From assembly GCA_019748055.1 (NCBI GenBank), contig JAIEQC010000014.1, positions 1 to 64,000 of the forward strand: a stretch of DNA of 64,000 nucleotides. The letters are read 5' to 3'. The notes below the pieces were generated by a model. It was not told the DNA's origin, searched no databases, and saw only the letters and a list, made by a program, of their open reading frames with translations. The translations under genes and the position numbers were made by a program. This document shows, piece after piece, positions 1 through 10,928 of the stretch; within the stretch, counting starts at the first letter, position 1, and each line of letters starts with the position of its first letter. Origin of the DNA: Caulobacteraceae bacterium (GTDB lineage Bacteria; Pseudomonadota; Alphaproteobacteria; Caulobacterales; Caulobacteraceae).

Positions 1-1195
1 CGCGCGCCGCCCCGCCGCGTCGGCCCGCCGGGCGCCCGGATACGACTGGGTCGCTCTCGACTTCGCGGACTCTCAGGCCGACTGGGCCGGGGCTCTCGCG
101 GGCGTGGACGCCGTGGTCAACTGCGTCGGCGCGCTTCAGGACGGGGCGGAGGACAGCCTGACCGCCGCCCACGTCGACGGCCCCCACCGGATGATCGCCG
201 CCATGCAGGCCGCCGGCGTGCGCCAGCTCGTACACCTGTCGGCGGTCGGCGCCGACGACGCGGCCGGCACGGACTATGCGCGCAGCAAGGCGGAGACCGA
301 GCGGATGATCGCCGCCTCCGGCCTCGACTGGGTCGTCCTGCGACCTTCGCTGGTCATCGGCCGTGGAGCGTTCGGGGGCACGGGCCTGATCCGCGCGCTG
401 GCGGCCTTCCCGTTCGCCATCCCGATGGTCGGCGGCGACCAGCTGTTCCGCCCGATCTTCGCCGAGGATCTGGCCGGCGCCGTCGTCGCCGCCGTCGACG
501 CCCCGCCGGGGCTGACCGCCGACCTCGGCGGGCCCCAGGCCGTGACGCAGGCCGATCTTCTGAGAAAGTACCGCGCATGGCTGGGCCTGCCGCCCGCACC
601 CGTCCTGCGCCTGCCGCTCGCCGTCGCGCGGCCGGCCCTGGCGGTCGGCGACGTTCTGGGCCACCTCGGCTGGGCCTCGCCGCTGCGCACCACCTCGCTG
701 CAGCAGATGAACCACGACGTCGCCGGCCGCGACGCGCCCTGGCCCGCCGCGCTGGGGGTTCCCCCGCGCGGCTTCGACGCCGTCCTGCGTCAGGTCCCGG
801 CCTCGGTTCAGGACGTGCACCACGCCCGGCTATGGTTCGTGCGGCCGCTGGCGATCGTGACGCTCAGCCTGTTCTGGATCGCGACCGGCATCATCACCCT
901 GCGCTGGGGCTGGGACGCGTCCGTGGCCACGCTCAACGCCGGCGGCTTCGGCGCCCTGTCGCCCTGGATCGCGGGAGGAGGGGCCGTGGTCGACGTCCTC
1001 CTGGGCATGGCGGTCCTCAAGCGGTCGTGGACCGCGCGCGCCGCCGTCGGCATGGCGCTGGTCTCCGTCGGCTACCTGATCGCGGGGACCTTCAGCCTGC
1101 CGCACCTCTGGCTCGACCCGCTGGGTCCGTGGCTGAAGGTCCTGCCGGGCATCGTGCTGGCGCTCTACGTCGCCGCCACGGAGGCGCGTCGCTGA
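1..1195 (+). CDS. SDR-family NAD(P)-binding protein fused to a DoxX-like membrane domain (5' truncated)
   Basis: The reading frame is open from base 2, so the true start and the Rossmann glycine motif lie left of the window; the first GTG in frame, at 104, falls inside the fold. The N-terminal half reads as an atypical SDR/NmrA-type nucleotide-binding domain (VVNCVG, then HLSAVGAD and YARSKAETE, matching the usual YxxxK region). The C-terminal third holds about four hydrophobic segments, beginning at WFVRPLAIVTLSLFWIATG, and resembles the DoxX-like domain found fused to such SDRs. Probably a membrane-bound oxidoreductase; the substrate cannot be told. The next gene starts inside its stop codon (TGATG), so the two are likely co-transcribed. 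Confidence 0.8.
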   Translation, partial: ARRPAASARRAPGYDWVALDFADSQADWAGALAGVDAVVNCVGALQDGAEDSLTAAHVDGPHRMIAAMQAAGVRQLVHLSAVGADDAAGTDYARSKAETERMIAASGLDWVVLRPSLVIGRGAFGGTGLIRALAAFPFAIPMVGGDQLFRPIFAEDLAGAVVAAVDAPPGLTADLGGPQAVTQADLLRKYRAWLGLPPAPVLRLPLAVARPALAVGDVLGHLGWASPLRTTSLQQMNHDVAGRDAPWPAALGVPPRGFDAVLRQVPASVQDVHHARLWFVRPLAIVTLSLFWIATGIITLRWGWDASVATLNAGGFGALSPWIAGGGAVVDVLLGMAVLKRSWTARAAVGMALVSVGYLIAGTFSLPHLWLDPLGPWLKVLPGIVLALYVAATEARR

Positions 1196-1668
1196 TGGAC
1201 GCCTACGTCGCGATCAAGATGGTCCACATCCTGTCCGGCGCCGTCCTGTTCGGCACGGGCATGGGCATCGCCTTCTTCATGGTCTGGGCCCATCGGGGCC
1301 GGGACGCCGCCGCCGTCGCCCACGTCGCTGGCACGGTGGTGGTCGCCGACGCCCTGTTCACCGCCGTCGCCGTCATCGTCCAGCCGCTCAGCGGCCTGGC
1401 CCTGATCCATCTTCAGGGATACGCCCTGACCGAGCCCTGGCTGTTGTGGGCCTATGGTCTCTACGTCCTGACCGGCGCCTGCTGGCTGCCTGTGGTCGCC
1501 ATCCAGATCCGCCTGCGCGACCTCGCCCGCGCCGCCGCCGCGTCCGGCGAACCGCTCCCGCCCGTCTACGACCGCCTCTACCGCGTCTGGCTGGCCCTCG
1601 GCTTTCCCGCCTTCGCCGCTGTGCTGGCCATCTACTGGCTGATGATCGCCAAGCCGGCGTGGACGTAA
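1195..1668 (+). CDS. DUF2269 family integral membrane protein
   Basis: A 157-residue protein with four predicted membrane segments. The N-terminus MDAYVAIKMVHILSGAVLFG and the FFMVWAHR stretch are typical of the DUF2269 family, whose function is unknown. The ATG overlaps the stop of the upstream SDR/DoxX-like gene by one base, and such pairs recur in alphaproteobacteria, so it may be the partner of that membrane oxidoreductase. The partnership is inferred from context only. Confidence 0.8.
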   Translation: MDAYVAIKMVHILSGAVLFGTGMGIAFFMVWAHRGRDAAAVAHVAGTVVVADALFTAVAVIVQPLSGLALIHLQGYALTEPWLLWAYGLYVLTGACWLPVVAIQIRLRDLARAAAASGEPLPPVYDRLYRVWLALGFPAFAAVLAIYWLMIAKPAWT

Positions 1669-1724
1669 CCCTTCGTCACCCGGTTTGACGCGCGTCGACT
1701 CTCGGCGCGTGTCATAGCCGCAGG

Positions 1725-2630
1725 GTGACCCAGCCCGCCGCGCCGCCGCACCGCCTGACCGCCCTAGAGATCGCCGCCCTGATCGCCGTGGTCGTCATCT
1801 GGGGCGTCAACAACGCCGCGGCCAAGGTGGCGACCGAAGAACTCCCGCCAATGCTGACCGCGGCCCTGCGCTTCGCCCTGGCCGGGGTCTGCCTGATACC
1901 CTTCGTCCGTCCGCCGTTCCCGGATCGACGCAGCCTGCTGATCATCGTCCTGATGGGCGGACCGATCCATTACGGCCTGATCTACCTCGGCTTCTGGCTG
2001 GCGAACGACGTCAGCCCGGCCTCGGTCGCCGCTCAACTGTGGATTCCGTTCACAGCCCTGTTCGCCTTTCTGATCCTGGGCGAGCGTCTGTCGCGCATGG
2101 CCCTTCTGGGTCTAGTCGTCGCCTTCGTCGGCGTCGCCTGGATGGCGGCCGACCCCCATGCGCTGGAGGACTGGAAGGCTATCGTCGTCGTCGGCATGGC
2201 CAGCGCGGCCTGGGCCCTGACCACCGTCATCGCCCGCCGCACGACCTCGATCCCGCCATTGAAGATGCAGGGTCTGCTGGCGCTCACCGCTCTTCCCACG
2301 CTCGCCGCCGCCTCGGCCTTCTGGGAGCGGGATCAGCTGCCCGCCATGGCGGCGGCCTCGCCCCTGACCTGGGCGGCGGTCCTGTGGTCCGGGCTCGCGT
2401 CGTCGATCGTCGCCACCAGCCTGATGTTCTGGCTGGTCCAGCGGCGGGAGGCCGGCCGCGTCACGCCCTATCTTCTGGCCACGCCGGTGGTGTCGATCCT
2501 GATCGGCGCGGTCTTCCTGGACGACGTCCTGACCGCCCAGATCCTGACCGGCGCGGCGCTGACCATGGGCGGCGTCGCCGTGGTCGCCCTCGCCGAACGC
2601 GGCCTCCGGGCCGGCGCGGCGAAGGCGTGA
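1725..2630 (+). CDS. DMT superfamily (EamA) transporter
   Basis: A 301-residue polytopic protein with about ten hydrophobic helices in two EamA repeats (about residues 15-145 and 155-290). The first repeat begins with ALIAVVVIWGVNNAAAKVA and the motif LGERLSRMALLGLVVAFVGV ends it, both typical of the drug/metabolite transporter superfamily. It should export a small metabolite or amino acid across the inner membrane; the substrate is not predictable. The start is GTG at 1725, after a 56-base gap from the DUF2269 gene. It ends 54 bases before the convergent sodC. Confidence 0.88.
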   Translation: MTQPAAPPHRLTALEIAALIAVVVIWGVNNAAAKVATEELPPMLTAALRFALAGVCLIPFVRPPFPDRRSLLIIVLMGGPIHYGLIYLGFWLANDVSPASVAAQLWIPFTALFAFLILGERLSRMALLGLVVAFVGVAWMAADPHALEDWKAIVVVGMASAAWALTTVIARRTTSIPPLKMQGLLALTALPTLAAASAFWERDQLPAMAAASPLTWAAVLWSGLASSIVATSLMFWLVQRREAGRVTPYLLATPVVSILIGAVFLDDVLTAQILTGAALTMGGVAVVALAERGLRAGAAKA

Positions 2631-2684
2631 GGCCCGCCTCAAGCAGCGAGCGACCGCGTCGCGAGCGTTAGGCCAGCATAAAGC

Positions 2685-3239
2685 CTAGCCCGCCGCCACG
2701 ATCCCGCACGCCACCCGCGCCCCCGCCCCGCCGATCGGCTGGGTCGTGTGGTCGTCGGCGCCGGCGTGGACCACGATGGCCGAGCCGTCCGCGTCCAGCA
2801 GCCAGGCGCCCGGCCCGGTCGCGGCGATCCGCGCGCGCGGCGTGAAGACCTCGGCCATCACCCGGCCGCCCGCGTCGGCGTGCACGTTGGGCAGGTCGCC
2901 GTCGTCCGGCCCTTCCGCATTCAGCAGCCCGTGCGGCTTGCCGCCCTCGCCGCCGTGGATGTGACCGCCGGCGCTGGTGAAGGCGCCTTCGCAGGTGCCG
3001 GTCTGGTGCAGGTGGATGCCGTGCCAACCCGGCGTCATGCCGGTCGCCTCGATCCGGATCAGCAAGCCCGTCGGCCCCTGCGTCAGCACCGCCCGGCCCA
3101 CTCGCGCGCCCTCGGCGTTCACCAGCGTCGCCTCTCCGAAATCGCCCAGCGGCGCCCGCTCGGCCCCGCCCAAGGAGGCGCAGGCGCCCAGCGACGCGGT
3201 GATCGAAACGGCCAAGGCAGCGAGGGTGAGACGGCGCAT
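2685..3239 (-). CDS. sodC: Cu/Zn superoxide dismutase, lipoprotein type
   Basis: A 184-residue exported protein. The signal sequence ends in a lipobox (LGAC, Cys at about residue 20), so it is probably lipid-anchored in the periplasm. The Cu/Zn SOD signature is present: GWHGIHLHQTGTCEG carries the copper histidines and the first disulfide cysteine, HIHGGEGGKPHG holds the bridging and zinc histidines, and GARVACGI near the end has the second cysteine. It dismutates superoxide in the periplasm. The ATG has a good ribosome site (GGAGAAG, 3-5 bases away). It is divergent from gyrA with a 62-base gap. Confidence 0.93.
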   Translation of the reverse strand: MRRLTLAALAVSITASLGACASLGGAERAPLGDFGEATLVNAEGARVGRAVLTQGPTGLLIRIEATGMTPGWHGIHLHQTGTCEGAFTSAGGHIHGGEGGKPHGLLNAEGPDDGDLPNVHADAGGRVMAEVFTPRARIAATGPGAWLLDADGSAIVVHAGADDHTTQPIGGAGARVACGIVAAG

Positions 3240-3301
3240 GATCTTCTCCGTGGACGGCGGGTTCGGAACGGCCCCCGCGACTTGGCCCCAAAGGCCGATG
3301 A

Positions 3302-6114
<2,813 letters not shown>

Positions 6115-6118
<4 letters not shown>

Positions 6119-6906
6119 CGGTCCTCTTCATCGACGGCGCTCCCGCCACTGCCGACGACCTCGCCCATCAGGCGCTGGTCAACCACGGTGCCTACACCTC
6201 GTTCCGCGCGGAGAGCGGTGCCGCTCGGGGGCTGGGTCTGCATTTGGCCCGGCTGGAGGCCGCCTCCGTCGAACTGTTCGGCGAGGCCGCGGGCGAGGAC
6301 CGCCTGCGCGACCTCGTGCGCGCCGCGCTCGGCGACCGCGACCATGCGTGGCTGCGGGTCAGCCTGTTCGCGCCGGAGATCTCCCATCGACAGGTCGCGT
6401 GGACCGGCCGTCCCCGCGTGATGGTCGGGGTCTTCGACCCGCCTGTGCCGCTCGCCCCATGCCGGGTCATGCCGCTGACCTACCTGCGCGAGGCCCCGCA
6501 TCTGAAGCACGTCGCCACCATGGGCCTGATCCGCGCCCGCCGCGCGGCGGTCCAGGCCGGCTTCGGCGACGCCCTGTTAACCGACGCCGAGGGCCGCATT
6601 CTCGAGGGCACGCTGTGGAATGTCGGCTTCGTGCGCGGCCAACAGGTCGTCTGGCCGGAAGGCCCCAAGCTGGAAGGCGTCGCCCAAGCCTTGATCCAGC
6701 GAAATCTGGACGCAGTGGGCATGACCTCGCGCCGCGCCGTCGTCCGTCTGGCGGACCTCCCGACGTTCGACCACGCCTTCCTGTGCAACAGCGCCACGCC
6801 CGCCGCCGCCCTGACCGCCATAGGCGACCACGCGTTCGATTTCGCTCCGGACGTCGTCGCCCGGCTCGCCGCGGCGTGGTCGGCGGCCCCGCCGGAAAAA
6901 ATCTGA
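6115..6906 (+). CDS. Class IV aminotransferase (PabC/branched-chain type)
   Basis: About 263 residues of the fold-type IV PLP aminotransferase family. The PLP lysine is about residue 131 in [16 protein letters not shown], followed by [17 protein letters not shown] and a C-terminal [15 protein letters not shown], the usual phosphate-binding pattern. The N-terminus [20 protein letters not shown] is coded directly after the gyrA stop. No ATG, GTG or TTG exists in this frame until TTG 6244, which would remove that conserved stretch. The start is therefore probably CTG 6115 (or ACG 6118), coupled to gyrA termination. Likely roles are 4-amino-4-deoxychorismate lyase or branched-chain/D-amino acid aminotransfer; the sequence does not decide. 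Confidence 0.82.
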
Positions 6907-7022
6907 CGCCTTTTCCCGACGGCGTCCGCGAACCGGGTTATGATGGGGACCGAGGGGCTGGCATGCCCCCGCCAATGTGCACGATGTGCAGTCGTTTTTT
7001 TCGTGTGACGCCACCGTCGTTT

Positions 7023-7049
7023 TCGACTCGATCGACTCGATCGACTCTG
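7023..7049. repeat. Three 9-bp tandem units in the coaD leader
   Basis: Three units in a row: TCGACTCGA, TCGACTCGA, TCGACTCTG, flanked by runs of T on both sides. Two further 9-base steps of a related kind, GTGCACGAT and GTGCAGTCG, lie at 6977-6994. The region is between the aminotransferase stop and coaD. Read as protein it gives short VDR/VHI repeats, with no sign of a real gene. Confidence 0.7.
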
Positions 7050-7093
7050 TTTTTTTCGGTCGGCCTGGGCTCCGGGCGGCACAGGGGACCCCC

Positions 7094-7576
7094 ATGCGCA
7101 TCGGGCTCTATCCCGGCACTTTCGATCCGATCACCAACGGCCACATGGACATCATCGGCCGGGCAGTGAAGCTGGTGGACCGGCTCGTCATCGGCGTGGC
7201 CCGCAATGACGACAAGGGCCCGCTTTTCACGACCGACGAACGCGTGGAGATGGTCCGCGCCGAGGTGGCCCATCTGGGCGACGCGGTGGAAGTACGGGCC
7301 TTCGACACCCTGCTGATGCATTTCGCGGAGTCGCTGAACGCCACCGTCATCGTGCGCGGCCTGCGCGCCGTGGCCGACTTCGAGTACGAGTTTCAGATGA
7401 CGGCGATGAACCAGCGCCTGAATGCCGACATAGAGACGGTCTTTCTGATGGCCGACCCGCGTCACCAGGCCATCGCCAGCCGTCTGGTCAAGGAGATCGC
7501 GCGCCTAGACGGCGCCGTGGAAAGTTTCGTCAGCCCGGCCGTCGCCTCCGCGGTCCGTGCCCGTGTGAAGAGGTGA
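7094..7576 (+). CDS. coaD: Pantetheine-phosphate adenylyltransferase
   Basis: A 160-residue cytoplasmic enzyme that transfers AMP from ATP to 4'-phosphopantetheine, the fourth step from pantothenate to coenzyme A. MRIGLYPGTFDPITNGHMDI carries the nucleotidyltransferase (T/H)xGH motif, VRGLRAVADFEYEFQM is the family hallmark and IASRLVKEIARLDG the second nucleotide-binding motif. Length matches the family. The ATG at 7094 is chosen because the family begins exactly at MRIGLYPGTFDP; the open frame upstream to 6977 is a translated repeat region. The following cyclophilin gene begins 2 bases after its stop. Confidence 0.96.
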   Translation: MRIGLYPGTFDPITNGHMDIIGRAVKLVDRLVIGVARNDDKGPLFTTDERVEMVRAEVAHLGDAVEVRAFDTLLMHFAESLNATVIVRGLRAVADFEYEFQMTAMNQRLNADIETVFLMADPRHQAIASRLVKEIARLDGAVESFVSPAVASAVRARVKR

Positions 7577-7578
7577 GA

Positions 7579-8418
7579 ATGAAGGTTCCGGCGTGGTTCA
7601 TCGGCGTCGCCGCCGCTCTGTCCTTTGGAGGGATGGCGTCGGCGCAGGACCGCTGGCGCACCGTCGATCCGGCCAATCTTCTGGTCATCGACACGATTCA
7701 CGGCCGCATCCTTGTGGAGTTGGAGCCGCGAATGGCCCCGAACCACGTGGAGCGCGTCCGCACGCTCGCGGATCGGGGCTTCTATGACGGCGTGCCCTTC
7801 CATCGCGTCATCCCGGGCTTCATGGCCCAGACGGGGGATCCGACCGGCACCGGCGCGGGGGGCAGCGACCTGCCCGACCTCAAGGCCGAGTTCGCGTTCC
7901 GCCGGGGCGCCGAGGACGGCTTCGTCCCCGTCCCCAACGCGGGTCCGGGCCTCGTCGGCCTGATGGGCTCCATGCCCGTCTCCAGCCAGCCAGACGCCCA
8001 GATGATGTTCACGGTGGACAAGAAGACCCCGGCCCAAGGCCTGTTCTGCCCGGCGACCGTCGGTATGGCCCGCTCGGGTCCGGTCGACAGCGCCAACAGC
8101 CAATTCTACCTGATGACGGGCCGCAACGACCGCCTGAACGGAACCTACACCCCTTTCGGCCGTGTCGTTCAGGGGATGGAGGCGGTCCGTGCCATCAAGG
8201 CCGGCGAGGACGCCCAGGACGGCGCCGTCCAGGGAGAACCCGATCGCATGGTCCGCGTGCGCACCGCCGCCGCGATGCCTGCAGGCGAACGCCCGAGCGT
8301 GCGTGTGATGGATCCCGCAAGCCCGACCTACCAGGCCTCGATCGAGACGACCCGCGGAGCCCGCGGCGGCGCCTTCAACGTCTGTGATTTGATGCCCCTC
8401 GTGGAGGTGACCCCATGA
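7579..8418 (+). CDS. Periplasmic cyclophilin-type peptidyl-prolyl isomerase (first copy)
   Basis: A 279-residue exported cyclophilin. A signal peptide ends at GGMASA before QDRW. The catalytic core includes VPFHRVIPGFMAQTGDPTGT with the key Arg, Phe, Met and Gln, and ANSQFYLMTGRNDRLNGTY further on. It catalyses cis-trans isomerisation of prolyl bonds, here in envelope protein folding. A strong ribosome site (GAGGTGAG) lies just before ATG 7579, so this start is preferred to GTG 7573, which overlaps the coaD stop. A C-terminal extension after the core (about residues 215-279) is shared with the next gene. The two are tandem paralogues overlapping by four bases. Confidence 0.92.
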   Translation: MKVPAWFIGVAAALSFGGMASAQDRWRTVDPANLLVIDTIHGRILVELEPRMAPNHVERVRTLADRGFYDGVPFHRVIPGFMAQTGDPTGTGAGGSDLPDLKAEFAFRRGAEDGFVPVPNAGPGLVGLMGSMPVSSQPDAQMMFTVDKKTPAQGLFCPATVGMARSGPVDSANSQFYLMTGRNDRLNGTYTPFGRVVQGMEAVRAIKAGEDAQDGAVQGEPDRMVRVRTAAAMPAGERPSVRVMDPASPTYQASIETTRGARGGAFNVCDLMPLVEVTP

Positions 8419-9329
8419 AGCGCCTGACCGCATCCCTGATCGCCCTGACGCTCGTGGCGGCCGGGGCCGGCCATGCCGCCGCCCAAGACCCCCGCCTCGG
8501 CGTCGTTCCCGGGGCCCCGGTCATGGCGGTGGATGAGGCGGGTTGGCGACGCGTGGCTGCCGAGAACCTGCTTCTGATCGACACCACCAAGGGCCGGATC
8601 ATCGTCGAACTGCTTCCTGAGGCGGCCCCCCTGCATGTCGAGCGGATCCGCCTGCTGTCGCGCCTCGGCGTCTACGACGGCTTGGTCTGGCATCGCGTCA
8701 TCGACTGGTTCATGGCCCAGACGGGCGACCCCCTGGGCACCGGCGAGGGTCAGAGCGCCTATCCCGATCTGGTGGGCGAGTTCACCTTCCGGCGCGGCCC
8801 CGATATGGCCTTCACGCCCGTCGCGTCGCCCGCCGGCGCGGTGGTCGGCTTCATGAACAGCCTGCCGGTCCAGACCCAGCCCGACGCCCTGATGCCGCTG
8901 ACCTCGGACGGCAAGGTGCACGCCTGGGGGCTCTACTGCCCGGGCGTCGCCGGCATGGCGCGGGACGAGGATCCCGACACCGCCAACAGCCAGTTCTTCA
9001 TCATGCGCCAGCCCTATCCGGCGCTGGACAAGCGCTACACCATCTGGGGCATGACGCTGGAAGGTCTGGACGTCGTCCGCGCGCTCAAGCCGGGCGCCGA
9101 TCCCTCCGGCCAGGTGACAGAGCCGGACCGCATGATCCGCGTCCGCGTCGCCGCCGACCTGCCGGAAGCTGAACGCCCCGTCGTCCACGTCATGCGGGCC
9201 CAGGCGCCGGCCTTCGTCGAGACGGTGGCCCAGACGCGCGCCGCGCGCGGGGCCGACTTCTCGGTCTGCGACCTCAGCCTGCCGGTTCAGGTCTCGCCGC
9301 CGCCGCCTCCTCCGCCGCCCGCGGCCTGA
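8415..9329 (+). CDS. Periplasmic cyclophilin-type peptidyl-prolyl isomerase (second copy)
   Basis: A 304-residue paralogue of the gene before it, starting in its stop (ATGA). The signal peptide ends near AGAGHAAA before QDPR. The core has LVWHRVIDWFMAQTGDPLGT, keeping the catalytic Arg and Gln while IPGF is changed to IDWF, so specificity may differ. The protein ends in a run of eight prolines (VSPPPPPPPPAA). That run is coded by the stretch overlapping the 3' end of the convergent phosphatase gene, where the other strand gives polyglycine. Likely a folding catalyst or chaperone of the periplasm. Confidence 0.9.
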   Translation: MKRLTASLIALTLVAAGAGHAAAQDPRLGVVPGAPVMAVDEAGWRRVAAENLLLIDTTKGRIIVELLPEAAPLHVERIRLLSRLGVYDGLVWHRVIDWFMAQTGDPLGTGEGQSAYPDLVGEFTFRRGPDMAFTPVASPAGAVVGFMNSLPVQTQPDALMPLTSDGKVHAWGLYCPGVAGMARDEDPDTANSQFFIMRQPYPALDKRYTIWGMTLEGLDVVRALKPGADPSGQVTEPDRMIRVRVAADLPEAERPVVHVMRAQAPAFVETVAQTRAARGADFSVCDLSLPVQVSPPPPPPPPAA

Positions 9330-10402
9330 CCGCCGCGCCGCCTGCGTCTGCGACGTTTCGAGGGGGCTGCCTGCCGCTCCTCGCGCATCTTCTGCAGCAG
9401 CAGGCCCTCGCGCAGGCCACGATCGGCGACCCGCACCCGTTCGCTGGGCCAGCCGCGCTGCACCGCCTCCAGGATCGCCGCGCCGGCCATCACCAGATCG
9501 GCCCGCTCCTGCCCGATGCAACTGTCCGCAGCCCGCCCCCCGGGGCCGAGGTGCAGCAGCCGCGCCGCCGCCGCCTCGCACTGCGCCCGCGTCATCCACA
9601 GCCCGTCGACCTGGTCCCGCCGATACCGCTTCAGCCCGAGGTGCACCCCCGCCAGGCTGGTGATCGCCCCCGACGTGCCGACAAGATGCCCTCGCCCGGC
9701 ATGGAACAGGGCCGTCAGATCCGGCGGACACTCGGCCTTCTCCAGCGCCCGCGTCATGGTTCCGACCATGGCCTCGAACCAGTCGTTCAGGCCTTCCTTC
9801 GGTTCCGGGTGTCCCTCGGCCAGAGTGACCACCCCGACCGGCGCGCTCATCCAGGCCACGGTCTTGAACCCTCGCCCGTCGCCGCGCATCCACGACAGTT
9901 CGGTCGAGCCGCCGCCCACGTCGATCACCAGGGCGGCCTCGCTGCGCACGTCCAGCAGGTTGCGGCACCCTTCGACCGACAGGGCCGCTTCTTCCTCAGG
10001 CCCGATGATCCGAAGCTTCAGCCCGGTGCCGGCACGGACCCGCTCCACGAACTCGGCCCCGTTCGTCGCCTGGCGGCACGCCTGGGTCGCCACGGCGCTG
10101 ATCCGGGCCCCCTCGATGCCGCGTCGCGCCAGACGCTCGGCGCACAGGTCCAGCGCCTCATAGGCCCGGTCCATGGCGGCGTCGTCCAGCCGGCCGCTGC
10201 GCGTCATCCCCTCGCCCAGCCGCACGATCCGGCTGAAGCTGTCGACCACGCGGAAGCCCTCGCGCGCCGGGCGGGCGATCAGCAGGCGGCAGTTGTTGGT
10301 CCCCAGATCGAGCGCGCCGTACAGGGGCGCATCCCGACCGTCGCCGTCGCGGCGGGGGGACCGGGCGTCGCGCCCCGCGGGCGCGCCGTCGATCTCCGGC
10401 AT
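9287..10402 (-). CDS. Ppx/GppA family phosphatase
   Basis: A 371-residue member of the exopolyphosphatase/guanosine pentaphosphatase family (ASKHA fold). PHOSPHATE 1 is LYGALDLGTNNCRLLIARP near residue 20, VSAVATQACRQATNG-like sequence follows, and LVIDVGGGSTELSWMRGDG is the second nucleotide loop. Family members hydrolyse polyphosphate or pppGpp; which applies is not decidable here. ATG 10402 (MPEIDGAP) is preferred because the frame upstream has no family similarity. The C-terminus is a basic stretch then polyglycine (RRRRRRRGGQAAGGGGGGGG), coded in the 43-base convergent overlap with the cyclophilin gene. Confidence 0.88.
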   Translation of the reverse strand: MPEIDGAPAGRDARSPRRDGDGRDAPLYGALDLGTNNCRLLIARPAREGFRVVDSFSRIVRLGEGMTRSGRLDDAAMDRAYEALDLCAERLARRGIEGARISAVATQACRQATNGAEFVERVRAGTGLKLRIIGPEEEAALSVEGCRNLLDVRSEAALVIDVGGGSTELSWMRGDGRGFKTVAWMSAPVGVVTLAEGHPEPKEGLNDWFEAMVGTMTRALEKAECPPDLTALFHAGRGHLVGTSGAITSLAGVHLGLKRYRRDQVDGLWMTRAQCEAAAARLLHLGPGGRAADSCIGQERADLVMAGAAILEAVQRGWPSERVRVADRGLREGLLLQKMREERQAAPSKRRRRRRRGGQAAGGGGGGGGET

Positions 10403-10547
10403 GGCCGAACTTTCTTTGGGCGGTCCGAAGGCGACCCCCGTCGTCCATGACGATAGCGCGACGCACCGTCCGCGCAATGCCGACCCTGTCAGGAAGATGA
10501 ACGAAGCGCTCGGACGCGGCTCAGGCTTGGCCGTTCAGAATGCGAGC

Positions 10548-10853
10548 ATGACCCAATCGTCCACCGCCCGCTTCCGCCTCGGCCAGGCCGTCCGCCACCG
10601 GGATCACGCCTTCGCCGGCGTGATCGTGGACGTCGACGCCGCCTATGCCGGCACTCCCGCCGACGTCGGCGACGTCGACGCGGCCCAGCCGTTCTACCGG
10701 GTGTTGGCCACGGGCGAGGACGGCGGCTTCGTCGCCTATGCGGCTGAGGACGTCCTGACGGCCGCCGGCTTGCAGCCCCTCGACCTGCCGGCCGGCTGGC
10801 TGCGCAAGGACGCGTCCGGCCGCATGACGCCGGCCGCGCATCGTCTCCAGTGA
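10548..10853 (+). CDS. hspQ: HspQ / YccV-like hemimethylated-DNA-binding domain protein
   Basis: A 101-residue small protein. FRLGQAVRHRDHAFAGVIVD at residues 9-28 and QPFYRVLATGEDGGFVAYAA are the YccV/HspQ signature. E. coli HspQ binds hemimethylated DNA and acts as a specificity factor for Lon protease. The adaptor role here is by homology; Caulobacterales depend on Lon and CcrM methylation, which makes it interesting but unproven. ATG 10548 (MTQSSTARF) begins directly before the conserved fold; longer upstream frame is not family-like. Divergent from the Ppx/GppA gene with about 145 bases between. Confidence 0.88.
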   Translation: MTQSSTARFRLGQAVRHRDHAFAGVIVDVDAAYAGTPADVGDVDAAQPFYRVLATGEDGGFVAYAAEDVLTAAGLQPLDLPAGWLRKDASGRMTPAAHRLQ

Positions 10854-10928
10854 CGCTGGCGCCCACGCGCGCGTGCGCCTAGGTTCCGCGCGACGCGCCG
10901 CAAGAGCGCGAAGGCAGGAGAGCGTCCC

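Noticed and set aside
6977-7049. CRISPR array or small repeat-protein gene
   Set aside because: Units are 9 bp with no spacers, and the frame read through them has no ribosome site or conserved product, so it is listed only as a repeat.
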